DNA of 64,000 nt, from assembly GCA_963737835.1 (NCBI GenBank), contig CAVTUH010000001.1, positions 1,922,001-1,986,000 of the forward strand, written 5' to 3'. The stretch is from Palsa-1248 sp963737835 (GTDB taxonomy: Bacteria; Gemmatimonadota; Gemmatimonadetes; Gemmatimonadales; Gemmatimonadaceae). A program made the position numbers and the translations under genes. Shown here one piece after another: positions 42,104 to 51,486 of the stretch (its first letter is position 1; each line of letters begins with the position of its first letter). The notes beneath the pieces are model-generated. The model saw only the letters and a program-made list of their open reading frames with translations. It searched no databases and was not told the DNA's origin.

Positions 42104-42664
42104 CTTCTTCTTTTTTCTCACGTATTTCTGGTAGGCCGCGATCCAATCACTCGCAATCTCGTGCTGCGCGGTGCCAAGCGGAACACGGCCGGCGCAGACC
42201 TCGCGGTGGAGCGCATTCTCGAGAGCGTCCTTGACCCGCGCGTTCCATGGCGTCGTCCAGTTCGATTCCGGCCACAGGTTACGCTCCGAGTTGGAACCAC
42301 CGAGCTCGAGGCTGATGAGGTGGTCCATCTCGAACTCGCCCTTCCGGTGGTGTCGAATGCCATACCGTCGGTACACCTCGCGTTTCACCTCGGCTGGCAC
42401 GTTGCGCACCTTGCGGGTGTACCCGCTTGCACAGATGTCGCCGACGGTGACCGGGAGCGTCGCACCCGGTGTCAGCACGGGATCCGGCTCGATCGGCGCG
42501 CGATTGCCCGCGCTGTCGACACTCGGCTGGGCGCTCCCCGCGAGTTGCTGCGCCCATCCGCGCTCGGACGCCGAGGCAAAGAATACCGCCGCCGCGACGA
42601 AGGCGGCCACGAGCGTGCCCCCGGCGGGAAGAAGCGCGGGCGCTTCAGGCCACTGCGTCGTCAC
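42086..42664 (-). CDS. Exported HNH-like nuclease-fold protein
   Basis: A 192-residue protein with an N-terminal signal or anchor (GTLVAAFVAAAVFFASASER) and an HNH-like core: EVYRRYGIRHHRKGEFEMDH followed by LISLELGGSNSERNLWPESN. The D-H, N and downstream residues fit small HNH nucleases. The C-terminus KKKKLDVGR is partly encoded by the GACGTTG repeat. It lies 1 base after the GGDEF response-regulator stop. Nuclease activity is inferred; substrate unknown. Confidence 0.7.
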   Translation of the reverse strand: MTTQWPEAPALLPAGGTLVAAFVAAAVFFASASERGWAQQLAGSAQPSVDSAGNRAPIEPDPVLTPGATLPVTVGDICASGYTRKVRNVPAEVKREVYRRYGIRHHRKGEFEMDHLISLELGGSNSERNLWPESNWTTPWNARVKDALENALHREVCAGRVPLGTAQHEIASDWIAAYQKYVRKKKKLDVGR

Positions 42665-44245
42665 TTATGTCCGAACGCGGTTCCGTCCTTCGGACTTGGC
42701 CCGGTAGAGCGCGGCGTCCGCCTGGGCGAACAGATCTTCCGCGGAGTCCACGCGCGGGCTGGGGAACGTGGCGACGCCGATGCTCGCCGTCAGTCGCAGA
42801 CCGGCGCCGGAGGGACCTGGCGCGGAGATGACCGCGAAGGCCTGGTCCGCGATGCGTTCGCGAATGCGCTCGGCGAACGCAACCGCGCCCGCCTCTGCCG
42901 TCTCCGGCAGCACGACAATGAATTCCTCGCCCCCATAGCGGGCGACCACGTCGACGCTACGCACCGCATGTTGCAGAAGGGCCGCCACTTCCCGCAAGGC
43001 GTCGTCCCCGGTCAGATGACCGTAGGTGTCGTTGACCCGCTTGAAGTGATCGAGATCGATCATGAGCAGCGTCAACACTGAGTTGTAGCGCCGCGCGCGA
43101 TCGATCTCCGAGGTGAGACGCAGTGTGAGCGCGCGCCGGTTGAGGACCTGTGTCAGCGGATCCGTGTGGGCGAGCGCTTCGAGCCGGGCGTTGTCCGCGC
43201 GCGTGGTCTCGATGACCTGGGCGCGCTGGATCGTCGCGACCGCTGCCCGGATCACCGTATCGGCGAACTCGACATCCTCACTCGTGAGTGGCGGCTCCTC
43301 ACCCGTGCGCCGCAGGAAGAATACCCCGGCTTGCGCGCGGTCCACCGTGAACGGGAGCGCGATCACGGACCGGATCGCCACGCTGATCCCCTCACGCAGC
43401 CAGATCGTCCGGACGCGATCGTAGAGAGGGCTGGTCCGCAGGTCCTCGATCAACATCGGCGACCCACCGTCGAGGGCCGCGCGGACCTCGGGATACCGGT
43501 CGAGGTTGATCTGCAGGTTGCGGAGCGGCGGATTCTCGTAGGATGTCGCCACGATCCCGAACTCATCACCGGGCCGCGCCAGAATGACGGAGCAGTGCGA
43601 GATGTTGAGCGCACGTGCCACACGCCGCGCGACGATGTGGTAGATCTCGTCGGACGACAGGTCGCCGGTGACTTCATGGAGGATGTCGACGAGCTTGCGT
43701 CGACTTTCCGCATCCTCGCGCGCCCGTTGCAGCTCTGCATCCTTGCTCCGCAGTGCCTCGCGCGCGGCCGTCAACGCAGCGCGGACCCGCAGCTGGGCCT
43801 GGATGCGGGCGAGCAGCTCCCGGACACGCACGGGTTTCCGTACGAAGTCCGCGGCACCCAGGCCGAGGGTGCGCACGGTGGCCTCGTCAGGCGGCAGCGC
43901 CGACACCATCAGGACCGGCAGGTCGCGCCAGCGATCGTCGGCCTTAATGCGCTCGAGCATCTGATAGTTGTCCGCCCCTGGCAAGGCGACATCGAGCAGC
44001 AGCAGGTCCGGCATCTCCTGCTCCAGTCGCTCGAACAACGCCTGGCCGCCGTTGGCCGCGCTGACATCGTAGCCCTGCTCCTTCAGCACCCACGCGACCG
44101 TCTGCAGGACGGCCGGATCATCGTCCGCTACGAGAATGCGCGTATTGGCGATCACCGGCTGGTCGCCATCGCCGGTGGCATCGGGGTGCGAGACAGCCAC
44201 GCTGCGTTCACGCGCTAATGCGGTTTCGACCAGCGGACTTGGCAC
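42665..44245 (-). CDS. Response regulator with GAF-like and GGDEF domains
   Basis: A 526-residue predicted diguanylate cyclase. Receiver domain (about 35-150) has ILVADDDPAVLQTV, phosphoacceptor in LLLLDVALPGADNYQ and the lysine in FVRKPVRVRELL. A helix leads to a GAF-like sensor (about 185-340), then the GGDEF domain with HTDPLTQVLNRRALTLRL, DLDHFKRVNDTYGHLTGDDA and the active site ARYGGEEFIVVLPE. GGEEF is catalytically competent. It overlaps the preceding GGDEF gene by 38 bases. Confidence 0.92.
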   Translation of the reverse strand: MPSPLVETALARERSVAVSHPDATGDGDQPVIANTRILVADDDPAVLQTVAWVLKEQGYDVSAANGGQALFERLEQEMPDLLLLDVALPGADNYQMLERIKADDRWRDLPVLMVSALPPDEATVRTLGLGAADFVRKPVRVRELLARIQAQLRVRAALTAAREALRSKDAELQRAREDAESRRKLVDILHEVTGDLSSDEIYHIVARRVARALNISHCSVILARPGDEFGIVATSYENPPLRNLQINLDRYPEVRAALDGGSPMLIEDLRTSPLYDRVRTIWLREGISVAIRSVIALPFTVDRAQAGVFFLRRTGEEPPLTSEDVEFADTVIRAAVATIQRAQVIETTRADNARLEALAHTDPLTQVLNRRALTLRLTSEIDRARRYNSVLTLLMIDLDHFKRVNDTYGHLTGDDALREVAALLQHAVRSVDVVARYGGEEFIVVLPETAEAGAVAFAERIRERIADQAFAVISAPGPSGAGLRLTASIGVATFPSPRVDSAEDLFAQADAALYRAKSEGRNRVRT

Positions 44246-45758
44246 GATAGAGGCTTCGGTCTACGTCGGCCAGGAGCGCCGATGGCGGCTGATCATCGAC
44301 CGCGCGCGCGACGGCGACGCCGACCGAGATCGTCACCTGCAGCGACGTCACGTCGTCGCCGAAGATGTGGTCGTCGACATTGCGGCGCAGGCGCTCGGCA
44401 AAGGTCGTCGCGCCTTGCCAGCCGGTATCGGGCAGAACGAGGATGAATTCGTCACCGCCAAGTCTGGCGACCGCGTCGGTGTCGCGGGCCGTCTCCTTCA
44501 TGATCTCCGCCACCGCCTGCAAGACAAAGTCACCGAACGGATGGCCGAAGCTGTCGTTGATCGACTTGAAGTGGTCCACGTCGACGGCCAGAATAGCCAG
44601 CGGCGTGCCACGGCGCTTTGCGTGACGGCAGTCGCGGGCGAGCCGCGTCTCGAGCGCGCGCCGGTTGAGACATCCGGTGAGCGGATCCGTGCCGATCAAT
44701 TCGATGAGTCGCTGCCGCATCTCGTCGACGCTGCGCGCCAGCAGCGTCAGGTCGTCTGGCCGCCGCTCGGCGTTGACGTCGTAGGTGCCGCCGAGGTCCC
44801 CGATCTCGACGTCCCGGCAGAAACGCCGCAGGGCGTTCATGCGGGCCCGGAACGTTCCGAACGTGTACAGCAGCACGAGGCCAGCAAACGCGAACGTGGC
44901 GGTATCGGCAGCGACCGTGATTCGCGACTCCGGCAAGCCTGCGACCGCCGGTGGCAGCAGCAAGGAGCCCACGAGGTACGCCCCAATCGTCCCGGCGAGT
45001 CCCCAGAGCGCGCAGGAGAGTCCGTAGTAGACCACGGCGACCTGCGTGATGACCAGCCCCAGCACCAGGATCCGATCGTACTCGCGCGCCGGCGCAGTGA
45101 GGTACACCGTTCCGGCAGCAGCGACGAGGTCGAAGGTCATGATGAGCGCTGGCAAACGTGGCGGGACAGTCTCCGCAGAAGCATATCGGAGGAACCACGC
45201 CACCATCGCCGTGACGGCCCCATAGGCCAGAGCGAGCTCCAGCAACGGCGCCCACGTGGCTGCGCTCGCTGGCCGACCGTGCTGGGCGATTGCCGCCGCC
45301 ACCATCAGGGCGGCACCCAGAAAACGCGCCCACCGCTGCCATAAGAGCACGTCGCGCTCGGCCCCGACCGGATCCCGATCGTCGGAGCGGCGCGGCGGGT
45401 CGCTGACCGGCCATTCGCTCGTACCCGGCGTCCCCTCGGCTTGGTCGATCTCGCTGTATGCGTCCGGAGCAGGTTGCTCGGCAGCGCCCGCTCGGGCGGC
45501 TGGGACGCCACCGGCGATCGCGCGGAGTTGAATCTCCGGGCGGTTCGGCGCCCAATCCCCCGCCGGCCACTCGTTGTCGACGGACTCGGCCATGGCGATG
45601 TCCGCCGGGCCCGTCAGCGTCGACGCGCCGAGCGCGGCCGCAAATCGCCCGCGGTCGTCCAGCGGTCGCTTTTGCGCCCGTTCGGCGCCGACACCCCCAA
45701 GGGGCGGGGTCGACGAGTGGCGAGCCTCCGGAACCGGGCTCATGCCTGGTAATTCCAT
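44208..45758 (-). CDS. Membrane diguanylate cyclase (GGDEF)
   Basis: A protein of about 516 residues. An N-terminal 140-residue Pro/Ala/Glu-rich segment is followed by about six membrane helices (FLGAALMVAAAIAQHG; LLELALAYGAVTAMVAWFLR; LIMTFDLVAAAGTVYLTAPA; LVLGLVITQVAVVYYGLSCA; IGAYLVGSLLLPP; FAFAGLVLLYTFGTFRARM), a HAMP-like stretch, and a GGDEF domain with GTDPLTGCLNRRALETRL and ARLGGDEFILVLPDTG. The long disordered N-terminus makes the start uncertain; ATG 45758 is used. Confidence 0.9.
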   Translation of the reverse strand: MELPGMSPVPEARHSSTPPLGGVGAERAQKRPLDDRGRFAAALGASTLTGPADIAMAESVDNEWPAGDWAPNRPEIQLRAIAGGVPAARAGAAEQPAPDAYSEIDQAEGTPGTSEWPVSDPPRRSDDRDPVGAERDVLLWQRWARFLGAALMVAAAIAQHGRPASAATWAPLLELALAYGAVTAMVAWFLRYASAETVPPRLPALIMTFDLVAAAGTVYLTAPAREYDRILVLGLVITQVAVVYYGLSCALWGLAGTIGAYLVGSLLLPPAVAGLPESRITVAADTATFAFAGLVLLYTFGTFRARMNALRRFCRDVEIGDLGGTYDVNAERRPDDLTLLARSVDEMRQRLIELIGTDPLTGCLNRRALETRLARDCRHAKRRGTPLAILAVDVDHFKSINDSFGHPFGDFVLQAVAEIMKETARDTDAVARLGGDEFILVLPDTGWQGATTFAERLRRNVDDHIFGDDVTSLQVTISVGVAVARAVDDQPPSALLADVDRSLYRAKSAGRNRISA

Positions 45759-46110
45759 GCGATACAAGCGGTTATGTCAGCGTAGGCGAAGGTATGGACG
45801 CCAGGGCAACCGCATGTGCCCCCCAGCCTGTGAGGCGGTGAAAAGGGGCGTCGTGTTAAGGCGCTCTAACCTAGGTACGCGTCTCAACACCGTAAAGATA
45901 TTGACGGGCTCGACAGTATGCATTGCCCTAAACAAGCGATTTCCACGTTGCAAACATTGCTCGCAATCACGATTTGACGCCCTTTGACGAGCACTGCGTG
46001 CAACACGCAACAAGGGCGGTCTTTACGGCGACCGCCCTTGTATACATGAGCCCGATTTACCCTCTCGGAAACGTTTGGCGTGCTGAACCGAGACGTTTTA
46101 CGCCAAGCGT
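45759..46110. other. Intergenic region between GGDEF gene and gyrA end
   Basis: 352 bases, A/T-richer than its surroundings, between two leftward genes (45900-45985 contains AAACAAGCGATTTCC and AACATTGCTCG). It probably holds the promoter of the GGDEF operon and the terminator of gyrA. No tRNA or protein gene is recognisable; a small open frame of 78 codons exists but is not convincing. Confidence 0.5.
46010..46041 (-). terminator. Strong hairpin, likely gyrA terminator
   Basis: ACAAGGGCGGTC pairs with GACCGCCCTTGT around an 8-base loop (46010-46041), an almost perfect 12-bp stem placed 70 bases past the gyrA stop on its strand. The symmetrical A and T ends mean it could end transcription from either side. 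Unlike most other gaps it has no heptamer arms. Confidence 0.7.
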
Positions 46111-49100
46111 CTAATCCTCGCCGTCCAGGACCTCGTCCGGCCCGCCCGGGGTCGCACTGGCCGGCTCGCCATCGGGCCCGACGGCCTCTTCTGGGACCAC
46201 GCGCGCCACGGCCGTGACGCGGTCGCCGGCATCGAGCTGCACGAGCTTGACCCCCTGGGCGATCCGGCCCGTGACCCGGACCTGTGCGACCGAGGACCGA
46301 ATGATCAACCCCTGCATGGTAATCAGCATGATCTCGTCTGCCGGGAGCACTTCCATCACCCCGACGACGTCACCGGTCTTCTCCGTGCGGTTCACCGTGA
46401 TGATGCCTTTCCCGCCACGGCGCTGCACGCGGTATTCCTCGATGTGGGAGCACTTCCCCATGCCGTTCTCCGTGACGACGAGGATCGTCGCTTCGCGGCG
46501 GATGATGACCATTCCGACCACCGCATCGTCCGAGCGCAGCTCGATCCCCTTCACGCCGGTCGTGTCACGCCCCATTTCCCGCACGTCGGACTCGTGGAAC
46601 CGCACCGACAGGCCGTGACGCGTGGCGAGGATGACATCGTTGGTCCCGCTCGTCACCTGCACATCGATCAACTCATCGCCGGCCTCGACCTTGATCGCCT
46701 TGATGCCATTGGTGCGCGGATTCGCGTATTCCGAAAGCGCCGTCTTCTTGACGGTGCCCTTCCGCGTGCAAAAGAGCAGATTCTGATTCGCGGAGAAGTC
46801 CGTCACGGGCAGCATGGCCTTGACCGACGTATCGGGCGACACGTTGATCAGGTTCACGATCGGCCGGCCCTTCGTCGCGCGGCCAGCCTGCGGAATCTCG
46901 TGGACTTTGATCTTGAAGCATCGACCGTCGTCCGTGAAGAACAGGATGTGGTCGTGCGTCGAGCCGATGAACAGGTGCTCGATGAAGTCGTGGTCCTTGA
47001 GATCCTGTCCCGAGAGACCGCGCCCCCCACGCCGCTGGCGCCGATAAGTGGAGACCGCTGTGCGCTTGATGTAGCCGGAGTGGGAGACCGTGATCACCAT
47101 GTCCTCCTCGGCGATCAGGTCTTCGATCGTGAACTCCCCCTCGTCGCTGATGATCTCCGACCGCCGGTCGTCACCGTACTCTTCGGCGACGTGCGCCAGC
47201 TCCTCCTTGATCAGCTTCATGCGCCGCGGCCGCGACTCCAGCAGCGCGCGCAGGTCGCGGATGGTCGCGCGGACGTCCTTGAGCTCGGCCTCCAGTTTCT
47301 CGATCTCGAGACCGGTGAGCTTGGCCAGCCGCATGTTGAGAATGGCTTCGGCCTGCTTCTCACTGAGCTTGAAGCGCGACTGCAGCCGCGTGCTCGCCTG
47401 TGGCGTGTCCTCCGCCTTCCGGATCAGCTTCACGACCTCGTCAATGTTATCGACGGCGATCTTGAGCCCTTCGAGGATGTGCTCCCGCTCGAGCGCCTTG
47501 TCGAGCTCGAACTGCGAGCGGCGTACGACGACGTCGTGGCGGTGCGTGATGTAGTGCCCGAGCAGTTCCTTGAGGCCGAGGACCTTCGGCACGAGCTGCC
47601 GGGTCTGCGGATCTGGTACGAGCGCCAGCATGATCACGCCGAAGGTCGTTTGCATCGGCGTGTGCTTGTACAGCTGATTGAGGACCACACGCGGAATCGC
47701 ATCGCGACGAAGCTCGAGCACGATGCGGCGGCCCTCGCGGCTGGTCTCGTTCCGCATCGCCGTGATTCCCTCGAGCTTCTTGTCGGCGACGAGATCGCGG
47801 ATCACTTCCTCGAGCTTTCCGCCACTGACTTGATAGGGCAGCTCGGTCACGACGATCTGCGACCGTCCCGACTCGCGCTCCTCGATCACCGCACGCGCCC
47901 GCATCACGATCTTGCCGCGTCCGGTCTCCTGGTAGTCCTTGATGCCCTGCCGGCCGTAGATGTAGCCGCCGGTCGGGAAGTCCGGGCCCTTTGATGAGCT
48001 TGCGCAGCTCGCCAATCGTCAACTCGGGATCATCGATCAGGGCGATGACCGCGCTGATGACCTCGCGGAGGTTGTGCGGCGGAATGTTGGTCGCCATGCC
48101 GACCGCGATGCCTGACGATCCATTGATGATGAGATTCGGGAACCCCGACGGCAGGACCTTGGGCTCCTGCAGCCGGTCGTCGAAATTCGGTGCGAAATCG
48201 ACGGTGTTCTTGTCGATGTCCGAGAGCAGCTCGATCGCGACCCGCGTGAGCCGCGCCTCGGTGTAGCGATAAGCCGCCGCGTTGTCGCCATCAGCGCTGT
48301 TCGACACGACACAACCGTTCGCGAGCATGAAATTGTGATGCTCGTCGACCGTAATGTCATAGACATCGGAGAGCTGATCGAGATGGCGAACGTGCACAAC
48401 CCAATGGTTGTGCGTCGCGGCTGCGTCGAGCAGTTCCGAAAACCCGCCGAAATAGGCTGACGCCTTGTCGCTCTTCGGGACCCAGTTACCAGCCCGGCGC
48501 GCATCGAAAATGGCGGGCGATACGCCGTCACGACCGGCCTCGGCGATCAGTCGCGACGCGTAACCGGCGATCTTCGCACGCATGACTCTGGCGCGATACT
48601 CGTCATCCGCCCACCGCTCGGCCAGGGCAGCCGCTGCACGATCCGCCAGATCTTTCATCACGCTCGGATTTCGAGCACGACGGGCGGCCCAGTCAGTTTG
48701 GCGTCCGGCCAAGTGCCGAGCGCGAAAGGCGGGGTCGGACCATTGACGCGCTATTTTGGCGCGGTGTAGCTCGGTGGTGTGCGGATCTGACCACAATACC
48801 GCCGCCATGCGCGCATGTTGCCCCGCGGGGTACTTGGCTCTGTACGCGGGATCGAGCCACAGGCGCCGCGAGCGCTCACTCAGAACCTGGCGCCGCCCAG
48901 GATCACGCAAAGCGGCGACAATCGCTTCGACCATTTCGGCTCGTTTCACCGAGTCGTTCCACATAGCCTTATTCTTCTCGGCGATGAGCCGCGAGACTCG
49001 TCGCCGCTGCTCGTCCGACAGCGGCCGCTTCTCAATGCCTCTCAAAGCTCGGCACATGCGCAGCCGGTAGTCGGGATCCTGCCACAGCGCGCGCATACGC

Positions 49101-50194
49101 GCTGCGAGCTCCGACGCCAGCTCCGGTTGTCGCGCAAACCGCTCCCTGAGAGCGTTCGAAATGCGTGGCCCGTTCGCGGTCCTGAAATCGACAGACGCGT
49201 TTCGGGCGCGGAGGCGTTGGCGATTCGCTTCGGCCGCCTCAGGGTGGGCAGCGTGATACGTCTGCATCCCTCGTCGCTGCGCAGCGCGAAAGTCATCGCG
49301 TTGCCACAAATCGCGAAGATGCTCGGCATGCAGATGGAGATGCCCGAGCCACTCCATGCGCACGATGTTGTTCGGCCTGTTGTCGAAGCGGTCGAAGTTA
49401 CGGTGATGCCGAACGAACGGGCCTTTCACAGCCGTCCCAAAGCCCCGATCGGCATTGAAACGATCGGCGACGTGATGGACGAACTCCCATTCGCCTGTCA
49501 CGGGCTGGCGAACTCGCAGGTAGTCACGCGTCCGCGCATTCACCGGCGCCGTATCGAAATGGCCCGCTAGGAGGCTGTCGTCAATCGTGAGATGGGCGGC
49601 TTCTTTCCAGCTGCCATCGCGCAACATGAATCGGTGATCGGGCGTGCACCGCACCTTGGACCCGTCGTCGAACGTCAGCTCGACGAGCGGCGCCTTGCGG
49701 CGGGTGATCCGTGACGAATGCCCCTCACCGACTTCAATGCTCCCGGTCGCGTCGACCGAGTACACATGAAAAATCTGGTCCCCCGGAAGCTCGGCAAGCT
49801 CCGCGAAGGATCGCTCGGTGCCGTCGAGCAGCTTGATCCTCGTGTCGCCCGTGAAACAGCCCCAGTTGCCCTGTCCGTCGACGAGCGGATAGCGCAGCGA
49901 GAAATCCTGCACCATGCGCACGATCGCATCGTAGACCGACATGTCGCCGTGCGGGTGATACTTGCCGAGCACGTCGCCGACGACCGTGGCGGACTTCTTG
50001 TACGGGCGACCCGGCACCAATCCCAGCTCGTTCATCGCGTACAGCACGCGTCGATGCACGGGCTTCAATCCATCGCGCACGTCGGGCAACGCACGCGAGA
50101 CAATGACGCTCATCGAGTAGTTGATGAACGATTCTTTGATCTCGTCGTCGATGAGCCGAGGGAGGATCCGCTCTCTGTTGTTTGGTGCGGTCAT
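46111..50194 (-). CDS. gyrA: DNA gyrase subunit A, with intein and one-base frameshift
   Basis: GyrA, ATP-dependent type IIA topoisomerase cleavage subunit. The mature extein would be about 840 residues: 112 residues before the intein (to GQGNWG) and about 728 after (from SADGDNAAAYRYTEARL, catalytic Tyr at mature position 124). The C-terminal GyrA box is RRQRRGGRGLSGQDLK, distinguishing it from ParC. ATG 50194 gives the family start MTAPNNRERILPRLIDDEIK. Near 47984-47989, a GGGCCC run carries one base too many: upstream reads ELRKLIKGP, downstream DFPTGGYIYGRQG. As gyrA is essential and both halves are intact, this is most likely a sequence error. Confidence 0.95.
48299..49858 (-). mobile_element. 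GyrA intein with HNH homing endonuclease, 520 residues
   Basis: An in-frame protein splicing element in gyrA. Splicing blocks: Cys1 in CFTGDTRIKLLDGT, TPDH at 72-75 in VRCTPDHRFMLRDGSW, VYDITVDEHHNFMLANG near the end, terminal Asn520, and Ser as first extein residue. The penultimate residue is Ser, where His is usual. The nuclease is HNH, not LAGLIDADG: RHHRNFDRFDNRPNNIVRME with a later H-L-H at 173-177. After it come about seven short repeats around a Trp (LWQRDDFR, LWQDPDYR, MWNDSVKR, LWLDPAYR, LWSDPHTT, QWSDPAFR, RWADDEYR), probably DNA-binding. The insertion lies 12 residues before the catalytic Tyr. Confidence 0.93.
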
Positions 50195-50415
50195 GACTCT
50201 GTCTCGAGGGAACAACGCGGCCGCAGCAAGAGCGTGCGGCGCGCACGGAGGTCACGCGGCAGCGGCCACATCAGCCACCGCCGACCTCCGCGCAGGAACC
50301 CCGAAAAGTACCCGATATCGACCGGCGACGCAACCGGTGCAGTGAGCCCTAACCTATTGTGATGGCGCCACTTGCAGCTGCAGATGAGGTCGCCATACCC
50401 GGACCACGGGACCGC

Positions 50416-51180
50416 TCAGTTGTCAAGCCGGTCTGACCCCGACCCAATCAGCTCTTCGGCCGCCGCTTCGGCTCGCTCATGCGCGGCGCTCTCGCGCGCG
50501 ATCGCCTCGCGCTCGGCGCGGTATTGCTCGTACCACTGGCGCGTGATCTCGCCAGCGAGGTCGCGGCTCCCCAGGCCGAAGGCCAGCGCCAGCGCGAGCG
50601 CCACCGCACCAAAGAGAATCGCGAACGCCGTCGTGACGATCTGCGTGGCGACGCCCAGCTGTTGCAGCGCCATGAACACCGCGAGCAGAATGACCCCACC
50701 CCGCCCGACCCGAGCCAGCGTCGGCCCGCCGCGCAGCGAACCCGCCGACACCATGATCAAGCCGCCGACCAGCGCGCCCAGGAGAATGCCAACGATGATG
50801 ATCGCAATCGCCGCCACCACGCTCGGCACGTACCCAACGAGCTCGGAAAACACGTTCGCCAGCGACGCGAAACCGGCGGCGTTCGCCGTGATCACGAGCA
50901 CCGCGAACATGACGCTCCAGAACACGAGATCCGCCACGACACGCGTGGGGTTCAGGTGCGAGCCGGAGCGTTCGACCGCGTCCATGACGCCGCCCGCCTC
51001 GAGGATGCGATTGAACCGGATGCGCCGCAGCAACCGCTCGGTGAATCGCCCGAGCAGTCGGGCGATCAAGTAGCCCACGAACACCAGCAACAACGCGACG
51101 ACGAATCGCGGTACGTACTCGATGATCTGTGAGAAGCTGACCTGCAGGCGGTTGGCGAAGCTGAGCGTGTCGGTTTGCAT
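50416..51180 (-). CDS. Small-conductance mechanosensitive-channel-like membrane protein
   Basis: A 254-residue membrane protein of the MscS-related TM-helix (CmpX-like) type. Hydrophobic segments are seen at about 22-42 (VPRFVVALLLVFVGYLIARL), 85-105 (FWSVMFAVLVITANAAGF), 118-145 (VPSVVAAIAIIIVGILLGALV) and 165-200 (GVILLAVFMALQQLGVATQI; FAILFGAVALALALAFGLGS). The GLGSRDLAGEITRQWY exit resembles the end of the MscS pore helices, but no large cytoplasmic vestibule follows. Channel function is inferred. Confidence 0.75.
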   Translation of the reverse strand: MQTDTLSFANRLQVSFSQIIEYVPRFVVALLLVFVGYLIARLLGRFTERLLRRIRFNRILEAGGVMDAVERSGSHLNPTRVVADLVFWSVMFAVLVITANAAGFASLANVFSELVGYVPSVVAAIAIIIVGILLGALVGGLIMVSAGSLRGGPTLARVGRGGVILLAVFMALQQLGVATQIVTTAFAILFGAVALALALAFGLGSRDLAGEITRQWYEQYRAEREAIARESAAHERAEAAAEELIGSGSDRLDN

Positions 51181-51204
51181 GGGCCCAAGGGCGGGGTCGG
51201 CAGT

Positions 51205-51486
51205 CTAGTTCCGCGTTCCTCTCGCGACATCAAACATCGCACTGCGGCGGCACCGTGGACAGAGGAGCCACACGCGGCGCCGGGCATAGCCCAAGCCGAA
51301 CGAGCCGCCGCCGATCGCGCGGTGGTGCATCGAGACGCCACACCGCGGGCAGCTCGCCGCGCCGCCCGCAACCCATTCCGCTTGGATCCGCTCCTGCTCC
51401 TCTCGGGCGTACTGCGCACGAGCGTCTGCCCCCGCTCCGCCGTCGGTATCGCCCGGCGGGCCCGGGGTGCCTGGCGCGTCGCTCAT
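51205..51486 (-). CDS. Small zinc-ribbon protein
   Basis: A 93-residue protein from the ATG at 51486, which overlaps the dehydrogenase stop. A Gly/Asp-rich N-terminus is followed by a helix (ARAQYAREEQERIQAEWVA) and two CPRC knuckles (ASCPRCGVSMHH and WLLCPRCRRSAMFDV), a likely single zinc ribbon. No family recognised; protein- or nucleic-acid-binding is possible. Confidence 0.65.
   Translation of the reverse strand: MSDAPGTPGPPGDTDGGAGADARAQYAREEQERIQAEWVAGGAASCPRCGVSMHHRAIGGGSFGLGYARRRVWLLCPRCRRSAMFDVARGTRN

Noticed and set aside
45759..46110. tRNA or small RNA gene in the A/T-richer gap
   Set aside because: No cloverleaf or T-arm consensus was found; only the symmetric hairpin near 46010 is clear.
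47984..47989. Programmed ribosomal frameshift in gyrA
   Set aside because: No slippery X-XXY-YYZ heptamer, no downstream structure, and gyrA is not known to use one; an indel error is simpler.
46444..47994. 516-codon rightward open frame antisense to gyrA
   Set aside because: It mirrors the codon positions of gyrA in GC-rich DNA; its product is Arg/Leu/Asp/Val-biased with no domain, while the gyrA frame is unmistakable.
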